From contig NC_079879.1 in the NCBI RefSeq assembly GCF_029227915.1, forward strand, positions 21,220,501 to 21,284,500: a stretch of 64,000 nt of DNA. The letters run 5' to 3'. Under the pieces are notes generated by a model. The model had not been told where the DNA came from. It ran no database searches and saw only the letters and a list, made by a program, of their open reading frames with translations. This document shows, in pieces, positions 52,401-61,537 of this stretch. The position numbers and the translations under genes were made by a program. Each line of letters opens with the position of its first letter. Position 1 is the first letter of the stretch. This stretch comes from Hydractinia symbiolongicarpus (taxonomy: Eukaryota > Cnidaria > Hydrozoa > Anthoathecata > Hydractiniidae).

Positions 52401-55400
52401 AATTTAGTCCAAAAGTTCAGCAGTTAGCCCACAATGGTCAATGTGATAGTGACAATGTTGAAATTACTTGGACTACTTTAAAGAATTGTCTTCTAGAAGC
52501 TTCTGATGATACCTGTGGGTGGACGAAAGGACCAGCTAGACATAGACAGACCTGGTGGTGAAATAATGAGGTTGACCAGTGTATAAAGGAAAAGAGGAAA
52601 GAGTGGAAGTCAGGTGGTAGTAAAAATATTTACTTAGAAGCTAAGCGTTGTGCTCGTACAGCAGTGTATAAGGCAAAATCAGAAGCAGAGAGAAACAGAT
52701 TTGCAGATGTGTTAAGAAGGGAAGACCAGCGCAATGAGGTATTCAAGATAGCAAAGCAAATGAAGAAGGCTAATCAAGATGTTGTAGGTGAGAAGTGTAT
52801 ACGTAATGATGAAGGTGTTTTGGCTAGCACAGAGGAGGAGGAAAGGGTAGCTTGGAAGAATTATTGTCAGAGGTTGCTTAACACTGAGTTTGATTGGGAT
52901 GAGGATAATTTGTCTGATGATGATGTTGTAGAAGGGACAGCTATGCAGATCAAGACAAAATGGGTAGTGGAGGCTATTAGGAAATTGAAGATTGGCAAGG
53001 CTGCAGGAGTATCACGCATTGTTGCAGAGATGGTAAAAGCATTTGGATATATTGGAGTTGAGCTTATTACAAGTCTTGCTAACCAGATTATAAAGGATGG
53101 TGCTATTCCGAGTGAGTGGCAGTCGAGTGTAATAGTGAATTGTTTCAAGGGCAAGGGTGATGTATTAGAAAGGGGTAACTATGAATGAAAGTTATTGAAA
53201 GAATGATTGATAAGTTACTTAGAGAATGAATTGATATAGATAAGATGCAATTTGGTTTTGTTCCAGGGCGTGGGACTACAGATGCAATACTTTTACTCTC
53301 GCAGCTTCAGGAAAAGTATTTAGGAAAGAGAAAGAATCTCTATTGTGCCTTTGTATATTTAGAAAAAGCTTTTGATAGAGTGCCACGTAAACTTATTTGG
53401 TGGGCTATGAGAAAATTAGGTGTGAATGAGTGGCTAGTTACGATGGTACAGTCTATGTACAGCAATGCTAGAAGTCGTGTCAGGATTAACGATTCACTTA
53501 GTGATGAATTTAGTGTAAATGTTGGTGTACATCAGGGTGCTGTACTTAGTCCTTTGTTGTTTGTTCTAGTCTTAGAAGCGCTGTCGATGGAGTTCAAAAC
53601 AGGTTATCCATGGGAGTTATTGTATGCAGATGATTTGGTTCTCATAGCAGAGTCGATGGAAGAATTAGTTGAAAAGTTTGAGAAGTGGAAGAAAGGACTA
53701 GAAGAGAAAGGGCTAAAGGTAAACACAGCAAAGTCTAAAGTCATGATTAGTAGCATTGCAGCCAAGTGTGACCTTGTAGTTGGAAAGTGGCCTTGTGGAG
53801 TTTGCAGGAAAGGGGTTGGTAGTAACTCAATTTTTTGTGAGACTTGCAAGCATTGGGTACATAAGAAGTGCAGTAGTATTAGTGGAAGGTTAAGAGCTGA
53901 CATTCAGTTTGTATGCACTCGTTCCAAAGGTGAGATTATAGAGAATGAAGTATTTCCAAATGACGTACAACAGTGGCTCGATAGAGATAGTTGAGAACTT
54001 CTGTTACTTAGGTGATATGTTGGGCAGTGAAGGGGGTGTTGGAAGAAGTGTTACTTGCAGGATAGGTTCTGCTTGGAAAAAGTTCAGAGAGTTACTTCCT
54101 TTGTTGACTAGCAGAGTCCTGTCAATTGAGGTAAAAGGTAGGTTGTATGAGGCCTGTGTAAGAAGTGTTATGTTGCACGGTAGTGAGACATGGGCAGTGA
54201 AGCAGGAAGATCTTGACCGTTTAGAAAGGAATGATATGAGAATGGTTAGGTGGATGTGTAACGCCAGTCTGAGAGACAGAAAGAGTTCAGATGAGCTAAG
54301 AAGCAGACTAAGTCTCCGTAGAATTAAAGATGTTATCCAAATAAGAAGATTGAATTGGCTGGGGCACTTGGAAAGAATGGAGGAGGATAATTGGGTATAA
54401 TTGAGACTTGATAGTTCCTGGGGCAAAGCCCAGAGGCAGACCAGCAAGAAGGTTATAAGGACAGACTTGATACAGAGGAAGTTGAGTTTAGATCTAACAC
54501 AGTCTAGATCAGATTGGAAGAGGGTCATTAATATACCTCATCCAACCCATGCTAGCATGGAAAACGGACGTTAAGCCGAGAATGATGATGAATGACGATG
54601 ACTGAACAGATAAGTGGTAATATTTTTAAAAAAATTATTAAACAGCAATATGGAGCCCCCATGTTGGCTGAGGTGAGATTGTTAGAAAAAACTAAATTGA
54701 AAATCACAAGATATTCAAATCATCTTAGATTTTCTTTACGTTGTCATCACAACAACATTATTCAAAATCATTATTATTCAAAAGACCTCCGTCTACAATG
54801 CAAAGTGAAAACGGAGAGAAGTCGGAAAATACTACTCCGTGCAAGTCGCCAATTGTTGCAGGAGCGGATTCATCTGAATCATATGGTTAGAGGTAATCTG
54901 CGGAATAGAACGACAGAAATTAATGGAAATATATGTGCGGTACTGTCAGATGATTGATTGTGCAAAACCAGACATCTCAAAAAGTTCTCCAATATCAATA
55001 GACCAGTGGTTATTGAAAATACTTCCATTGATACATCGAAGTGGGTCATGAACTTTTTTTTTCCAAAGAACTTTCGGAGAAAGAGAGCAGCGTTCTATCA
55101 AAAGGGATGAATTATTGTCTAACTCCAACAAGTTTACCAACTAAAGAAATTGTTGCGAGTGTTGAACAGGCAATTAAAGTATTGTCAAAGAAAGAAGCAG
55201 TCCGTGCGAAAATTAGCCTGACTCTACAATATGCAAAAGTGCCAGAAGACAACATGACGAAACAGGAACGCATCACACTGTCTAAATTAAGAAAGGATAA
55301 AGATATTATGTTCTTGCCAGCTGATAAAGGTCAAACGACGGTCATTTTAGACAAAAATGATTATATACGCATGCCTCAAACAAGATCCAACAGAAACTAT

Positions 55401-58400
55401 CAAGCGTGATACAAGGAATATCTTGATACGTATAAATAAAGACGACAGCATTGATGATAGGTTGTATTACAAACTTAGACCTTCAGACACTCCACCGCCT
55501 CGATTCTATGGTCTTCCTAAAATACATAAACCTGGAATTCCTATACGCCTAATCGTGTCGTGTACAGGATCACCTTTGTATAATTTATCCAAATACCTAG
55601 CTTCCATTCTTAGCAATTACACAAAGAGTGATCACTGTAAAAACTCGAAAGAGTTTTCGGAATTTATCAGAAACATACGGATCGAGGAAGATGAGTGTAT
55701 GGTATCATTTGACGTTACTTCATTATACACAAATGTACCGATAAAGGACACATTATATATAGGGAATTACTACTAAATGATGATGAGTATGAGAACAAAA
55801 AACACGCATCCCTATTGACAAACTAATGTCCTTGGCCTAAATTGTACATACAAAAACATGGTATTTATTTGACGGTAACTTCTTTACGCAAACTGACGGT
55901 GTGGCTATGGGTGGCCAACATCCTCTGTGGTAGCTGAAATATATATCCAGGCTCGCGAGACTACAGCTTTAACAACTGAAGATCACGCTCCAAGAATTTA
56001 AAAAATATTTGTGGATGACGTCTTTTTAATAATAAAAAGAGCACATCTAGACGCATTTCATGAACATATCAATAATTTTCACCCGAAGATTCAATTTACA
56101 ATCGAACACGAGAAGAACGGTACCCTTTCTTTCTTAGACACTCTAGTGTCTAGCAACAATGGTAAATTATCAGTATCAGTATACAGCAAACCTACTCATA
56201 CTGATCAATATCTCAACTGCACATCTAATCACCAAATTTCTTGCATAGAAAGTGCAGTGTCGGGACAAACGTAAAAAAAAAGCAAACTTTGAGAAAAAAG
56301 AAACGTAACATAAAGCGAACTTTTAGAAAAAGGAAAGATTTTAATCAATTTATTGCTTCCATCTGGGTCCGTGAAAAAGTTAATTACTTTAATTACTGTG
56401 ATCTGATTGGTTAATTTCGATCCTCTAATTATCTCTTCAAATAATAAATAGCCAAAGATGATTTCGATCATTGCCCATCGATGACAGCTGTAGCTGTTGA
56501 AATGTAGCATAGAATAAACTCGCTTGTTTATGACATGATAATATTTATATTATTCAATGACGATGACTGAACAGATAAGTGGTAATATTTTTTAAAAAAT
56601 TGGTGAACTAATTTGTTAAAAAAATTGAGTTTCTTCTTTTTTCGACCAGCAGAGTGTAGGTTATAAGAGAACTGATATGTTGTACGGTAGTGAGAAATGC
56701 CTCTTAGAAAGGTATGATGTTAGAATGGTTAGGTGAATGTGTAACAACAGTTTGAGAGACAGAAAGAGTTCAGATGAGCTAAGAAGTGTACTGGGTAATT
56801 GTAGCATTAAAGTAGAACAGTTGTAAAGAATGGAGAAGGATAATTAGTGAGGAATGTGTAGAAACTTGTTTGTTCCTGGTGCAAAGTCTAGAGTTAGATC
56901 AAGAAGCACTTGGCAGGGGGTAATAAGGACAGATTTGATACAGAAAAATTTGATTTTTAAACTAACACAGTCTAAATCAGATTGGAAGGTCCTTACATAA
57001 CCTGTCCAACCCAAGCTACCTTGAAATGACCCCTAACCTGAGAAGACTTACACAACTTCTTTTGGCAAAGCGTTGCGAAATTTAAAGTCTGTGCAAAAAA
57101 ATTAAGCCAATGAAGTGTTTATGATGATGAAAAACAAAAGCTTTAACTTACCCTTTCTTTTCATTTGAGGTGATAACATCATGAGCTTCTTGAAAGCATG
57201 ACTGTTGGATCAGGCATACAATTTTACATTTTAGTGCATCAACATCATTAGGTAGTAGCTTCAAAACTAAAAAAAAGAACTGGCTTTATATAGAAACTAA
57301 GACTCTTTTTTGAAAATATTGCAATCAATTAAAACTCATTAGGTGCTATTATTATGTCCCACATGTCACTATAAGAAAAGCAGTTAACTTTTTAAAATTT
57401 GCTCCACAAATACAAAACAAAGTCAGACAACAATTTAAATTGTTGCCTATAGGTTAAAGCTTACCTTCAGAGAAAGTTTGAAAAATTGCTAAACCTTTAA
57501 AAATTGTCTACAAATCTTTTTGTTTGAAAAATCTTGATTGGTTCTCAAGATTTTTGACTTTTGAAGTTTTGATAACTATGCTAATTAATGCATGATATTA
57601 TATATTAAAAATAATCCAGGTGTGGTTTTAAAGAGCTTAGCAAGGTAAGTGGTGATGTAAATACGTTGTATAATATTATTTATGTTATTTATTTAAACAT
57701 ATTTACATGACTTTAAATATTTAGTTATCCAATTTTCATTCATACCAGCACTTATTTCTCAGCATCTAACTTATGATGTCACAATTCTGCAAAATTAGCT
57801 ACACTTTTAAGGCCTATAGCAGAGAAACCAAATAAGATTTTACCAAAAAGTAAACAGATTTAGTAAATAGCTCGTTCATATGAAACCAAAAGATAAACTA
57901 TTTGTGGAGGTCTTGAATTGCTTATATTGAAAGTGTGAAGTTTTGAACTGCTACTTTGTGATTGTTACATTGTGTTTGTATTGCTTCTTTTGTTTTCTCT
58001 TCCTGTGCTAAAGGGGTAGATTTTGGAATGGTAAGAAAAACTACAAGTAATGAGTAGTAAGTAATCACTTATTTGATGAACATGTTATTGGTAAGGAAAG
58101 CAACAAAATCACAATTAAAATAGACAATATTATATATTACCACTACTAGTTATCAAAGTTTTTAAGGATAAAAGATTTTCTTGTAAAAAATCCAGGCTTA
58201 GAAAAAAATGACAAGAAATGAACCTAAATTTAAACTACAACAATACACTTATGCAAAAACAACATATATCTAATCTAAAACATGTAAAAACATAAATGAA
58301 TGAACACTTTGAGTTTAAGTCTCAGTTTCACAATTTTAACTTCCGTTTTAAAATTGCATTTCATTGCTTCATTGATGCTAAGCATAGTATATAAAGTTAG

Positions 58401-59850
58401 AAGATTGTACTATAATATTATTACTTATCAGAAAATCCCTGAAGGCTGTGTCTCAGATTATTCAGGTATAAATCTCTGTCACTTGCCTTTTTAAATTCTC
58501 AACCCTGCCAGTTGCCCAGGTCTTGCAGTTGACATGCTGCCCTGTCAATTAACAGGGTAATGGGTCTAAAGAGAGGCATGAGGGTCTGACTGCCTGAAAA
58601 TGCTGCAAAACCATGGGGGCTGTCAGACTACCTTCGACGTTTAAAAAAACGTTAAAATTTCGCATTTATTACCATGTATAATTTATTATTTTCATGTCAA
58701 GCAGTGGTAGTAGAATAGTTCTTGAAAAAAATGGTTTTTATATCATTTATTCCATAAATAGCTGTAACAACATCCCACAAATAATGAAAGTACAACGACA
58801 AAATAGCACCTTCCTTCTTCTCGACAAAATAAATGAGAACAATGAGCTTGCACGCGATATATTTCAGGCCCAATTCGGGTGGTTTCGGACTGGTCCAGTC
58901 TTTTCCTGGCCTGGTTAAAGAAACGCCCGCGGCCGCCCTCACATATAGCTACGGCGCTTTCAGCGAGTCTGTACTCTTTTAGACAGGCCATTCTGTTCTA
59001 ATTTTGGTCAAAATATTGTCAAGCAAGATGGTTAATATTTGCCTACATAGTTAGTTGGGTTGATAATAAACTGTTGAAAATGTGATGTTCATGTCACAAG
59101 CATGCCGTTTAGCTAACTAGATAGCTATATGGTGAAACCTTTATAATTTCAAGATTGGATCGTTAAGGGATTCTTGCCGTCAGATTGGCGTCATAACACT
59201 TGTTGAACTAATCACGGGCCAGTATTCAGGTTAAGCAGCCATTATGAAAGGTGTACAAATGCCGTAATCATGTTTTTGTGGTGAAACTTTCATAACTACA
59301 ATACTGGATTTTTCAAGGAATTCTTTTTTTTAGTCAAATCTTTAATATGTTTTAAAAACTGCTTAATTTTTGCCATTTTGCAACATTTTAACACTGTTTT
59401 GCTTGTAAATTCTCTTTAATTAAGGTTGCTACTGTGAAGGTTTGGCCGTAAAAAGTCCACTTTGTACCCCCATATCGGAGAGAAGGAGAACATTCCGTCT
59501 GCAAGAATACCTATCTACTAAATTTACTAAGTTGTTAACCTATGTTTAGGAAAATCTTTCTTAAAAAAAACACACCACTGGCTTTTTGTCTAGTTCTAGC
59601 TAACCGCTTTCATCCTTTTAACTCTCTTGGAATAAGAAACAAAGCCTGAAAATATTTGGATTATTAAAATTATTTGGTTTCCTTATGGTGACACATGTAG
59701 AGCAAAATAAATGGCACCAACGATCTAGCATAGTAATCATTTCTTACTTTTATTTGCACTTTTTTGTGCCAGTGAATAATCCCCATCTTTAAAAGACTTC
59801 AAAACTTCAGCAAAAAGTTGTGCTGTGCTTATTTCTTCCTTCGCCGCCAT
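40412..59850 (-). CDS. SRP72: SRP72, signal recognition particle 72-kDa subunit
   Basis: Twenty-one exons, complement of 59748..59850, 57152..57266, 49511..49637, 47823..47888, 47617..47694, 47053..47164, 46118..46149, 45559..45602, 45162..45300, 44830..44961, 44463..44591, 44116..44185, 43943..44010, 43762..43857, 43134..43243, 42800..42877, 42398..42541, 42038..42081, 41735..41851, 41508..41541, 40412..40571. They sum to 1,998 bases (665 residues plus stop), all in frame; human SRP72 is about 670. The TPR-rich body binds SRP68; the Lys-rich tail binds SRP RNA. Landmarks are D-V-D-A-L-K-C-K-I-V-C-L-I-Q, Y-E-L-C-Y-N-Y-A, L-F-D-S-K-K-R-L, and the RNA-binding region K-L-P-K-N-Y-N-P-D-V-D-P-D-P-E-R-W-L-P with a K-K-K-K-K-G-G-W end. 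The protein works in the cytosol in co-translational targeting to the ER. Introns 1-3 hold a large retroelement cluster. Confidence 0.95.
41898..41934. repeat. Perfect 15-bp inverted repeat with 7-base loop
   Basis: TTTCTATTTGACCTG, a TATTAAA loop, then the exact reverse complement. It lies in an SRP72 intron 47 bases from an exon edge. It may be a foldback left by a mobile element or a transcript hairpin. Confidence 0.7.
42120..42330. repeat. Minisatellite, 15-bp period
   Basis: About fourteen units of a 15-base repeat with the core GATAGAGAAGTTGTG. It lies in the SRP72 intron between the 42,038 and 42,398 exons. The period is a multiple of three and the minus-strand frame stays open into the 42,038 exon. 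Confidence 0.85.
46490..46645. repeat. Fragment related to the Kolobok-type MITE at 62,460
   Basis: It shares 'tgtttac..acaaa.tttgattgcaaac.gac.tgcag' with the interior of the 62,460 element, and it has no intact ends. It lies in an SRP72 intron. Confidence 0.5.
48925..49090 (+). mobile_element. Decayed LINE fragment (reverse transcriptase part)
   Basis: Closely similar to 52,955-53,095 of the fuller LINE copy, including 'gcagagatggtaaaagcat', 'atattggagtt.agctt' and 'gtcttgc.aa.cagat'. It has point changes, is truncated at both ends, and lies in the same orientation as the other LINE pieces. Confidence 0.75.
50258..51265 (-). mobile_element. Penelope-like element, 3' part with GIY-YIG endonuclease
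   Basis: On the minus strand two frames, broken by one stop, encode K-E-S-V-V-S-S-L-L-D-K-A, then Q-C-N-I-V-Y-E-I-P, then D-A-V-Y-I-G-E-T-K-R with H-K-R-A-I and D-H-S-W...H-V-I-D-W. This is the Penelope-like C-terminal GIY-YIG endonuclease; here the motif reads I-V-Y ... V-Y-I-G. The segment from 50,590 down to 50,258 is the 3' non-coding end. The same end recurs inverted at 56,260-56,545. The 5' reverse transcriptase part is absent. Confidence 0.8.
51270..54590 (+). mobile_element. LINE retrotransposon with AP endonuclease and reverse transcriptase, inactivated
   Basis: The + strand encodes an AP-endonuclease domain (A-S-V-N-V-G-T-L ... Q/E-V-R-W-K-G ... G-G-D-F-N-G-H-V-G ... Q-I-D-Y-F-L ... 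S-Q-H-R-L-L-V). A reverse transcriptase follows (M-Q-F-G-F-V-P-G-R-G-T-T-D-A, E-K-A-F-D-R-V-P, H-Q-G-A-V-L-S-P-L-L, Y-A-D-D-L-V-L). Next comes a Cys/His knuckle (W-P-C-G-V-C...C-E-T-C-K-H-W-V-H-K-K-C) and a tail near 54,000-54,400. Stops at about 51,689, 52,561, 53,186 and 53,228 and a frameshift near 53,950 inactivate it. It ends in GATGATGA-type simple sequence. It lies in SRP72 intron 2, opposite to the gene. Confidence 0.88.
54590..56600 (+). mobile_element. Penelope-like element with reverse transcriptase, endonuclease deleted
   Basis: The + strand encodes the Penelope-type N-terminus and reverse transcriptase in broken frames: F-L-P-A-D-K-G-Q-T-T-V, P-P-R-F-Y-G-L-P-K-I-H-K, V-S-F-D-V-T-S-L-Y-T-N-V-P, V-D-D-V-F and L-S-F-L-D-T-L...V-Y-S-K-P-T-H-T-D-Q-Y-L. 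At about 56,255 it jumps from the start of the endonuclease linker directly into the 3' non-coding end, so GIY-YIG is lost. A stretch of about 35 bases (TGACGATGACTGAACAGATA and onward) at 54,590 recurs right after the 3' end at 56,558, like the terminal direct repeats (pLTRs) of Penelope-like elements. Confidence 0.85.
56640..57055 (+). mobile_element. Decayed LINE 3' fragment
   Basis: Matches the 3' part of the LINE at 54,095-54,560: 'gttagaatggttaggtg.atgtgtaac', 'tgagagacagaaagagttc', 'taacacagtcta.atcagattggaag' and 'ccaaccca.gctag'. It has many changes and a shortened middle. With the fragment at 48,925 it may be one older LINE that was later split by insertions. Confidence 0.75.
57267..59747. 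other. SRP72 intron 1, no other gene seen
   Basis: AT-rich intron. A GC-rich patch at about 58,920-58,940 (CGCCCGCGGCCGCCC) and a small hairpin CCCTGT/ACAGGG near 58,541-58,558 are the only local irregularities. No gene was recognised. Confidence 0.4.
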
Positions 59851-59854
59851 CTTG
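59842..59854 (-). promoter_or_regulatory. YY1-like motif over the SRP72 start codon
   Basis: On the minus strand CAAGATGGCGGCG spans the ATG. AAGATGGCGGC is the classical YY1 site that often sits at the start of housekeeping genes. The family rule is known; function here is inferred. Confidence 0.4.
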
Positions 59855-60361
59855 AATAGAATGTGTATATCAGTTCCTTAAAGTACACACTCTCTATTGC
59901 TTCTACACTGGGAACTATTCGGTAAAATATACATGTTTATGCAGTTGAACTTTGTACCTAATTTGACGCCGAAATAACCATGCACAGGGAAGGAAAGTCA
60001 GGTTGGTGTAGTGGCGTGAAATTAATGTTTTGTAAACTACTGTTTCTCTGTCAATAATTTTGCATATGTTCATTTTGTTAAATATTTTCCTAAATTTTAG
60101 TTTAAAATAACTGCAACACTCAATTTAAATCTTCCAATTAGGCTATTAACATGGTTTTTGATATTTACTGTATAATCCTTGCATAACTGCCCAATCTTTA
60201 AGACACTGATTAAACTTTAGTCTTAGATTGGGCAGGGTTAGCACAAGTTTTGACAGAAGGCTCGTCTCCTAATGCTTTTTAGATCACTAAGAAAGGGTAC
60301 ATAAGAGAGAGAGAGAGAGACACATGCATATTTGACATGGCAAGCCTCACCCTCTGCACCC

Positions 60362-60534
60362 CCAGAGGGTGCCGGAGGGTGCATATGTCGTAAAAAGTGC
60401 AGGCGTTTACGGCCAAGTTTTGCCTGAACCTGCATAAACCTGAACAAAAACATTCAAAGATTCACTACAGATGATTCAAAAAACTATAAAAATTAAAATA
60501 AACTTACTATGTGGTAGCAAAGTTTCCATATTGA
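60362..60534 (+). mobile_element. Partial relative of the hAT-type MITE
   Basis: It starts CAGAGGGTGCCG and shares with 3,022-3,240 'cgtaaaaagtgcaggcgttt' and 'gattcaaaaaactataaaaa', 'tactatgtggtagc.aagtt'. The right end is missing, interrupted by a SINE fragment. Confidence 0.65.
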
Positions 60535-60600
60535 ATCGCCACCAGGGGGAATTGAACCTTGGTCTTGCACACAAGTGCAATAATTATAACCACTTTCCTA
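60535..60600 (-). mobile_element. SINE head fragment
   Basis: In reverse complement it reads 'agtggttataattattgcac' and then GGTTCAATTCC, matching the tRNA-like head of the SINE at 60,801. The SINE body is absent. Confidence 0.55.
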
Positions 60601-60800
60601 AACTTTCCTAAATTTCATCAACATGGCTAAAAGCTTGAATCGTAATCACTGTATAAAAGATTACTTTTGCAAGTAAGCACACCATTTAGATTTAGGTAAT
60701 TATTCCTTTCCTCATTTATGAAAAACCACATATATATTATTTTTTCACCAATAATTTACGTTCATGAAACGTGTTTGTAGTATTAATTGTTTAATTTGTG

Positions 60801-61130
60801 GCGCCGTAAATTAGTGGTTATAGCTCTCGTACTCTGTGCGGGAGACCAGGGTTCGATTCCTCTTGACAGAGATTCAACATTGGCGAGTAAATGTTACCAT
60901 GGCCCCGGGTTAGCCCAAGCCATGTGAGGGAAATTGGGAAGATGGCACACTGTGTGGACCATTGGATGTTGCCGGGAGTTGTCTAGTAGAGCGCGAGCCC
61001 TAATTCGGTCTGCATAGCTCAAAATGAGCATTAAATACTCTAGGACTCTCCATTAAGCCATGGCCCCTTCTGGAAATGATAGACAGGGTATATCCCTCAA
61101 TATTTGTGAGGCTAGTTATGTAAAATATGC
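60801..61130 (+). mobile_element. tRNA-derived SINE
   Basis: The head has an A-box-like TTAGTGGTTATAGC and a perfect B box GGTTCGATTCC. The body carries 'ggcgagtaaatgttaccatgg', 'ccatgtgaggga', 'cactgtgtggaccattggat' and 'gttgtctagtagagcg', shared with the copies at 24,058 and 29,710. The tail runs into a CTAT microsatellite at 61,135-61,163. It is the best-preserved copy in the window. Confidence 0.8.
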
Positions 61131-61537
61131 ACATCTATCTATCCATCTATCTATCTATCTATTGTTCACTATTTTTGTAAACCTCTTGTGCTTGACACAT
61201 TCAGACTCCATGACATCCTTTCATCTTGCCTATATATACATGTTGTTTGTTTATATGGTAAAATGAGGTATACATTGTCTATTTTCATCCCTATTTTCAT
61301 CCATATTTTATCAAAAAAAACATAACATATTGCTTTTAACAAAAAAAAGCACCAGGTTTACTATTGCCTCTGTACTATCTACTGCAGCCTCTTATGTGAT
61401 TGATATGTCTTGTGTATATTCACATGATATAAACAAACAAATGTCAATTTTTTTTACCCAGAAACAAGGTATTAAATGGCCTTATTTATCAGTTTCAGTG
61501 TGTTTTCTAATATTTAGAATTATCAAAATAATTGCGA

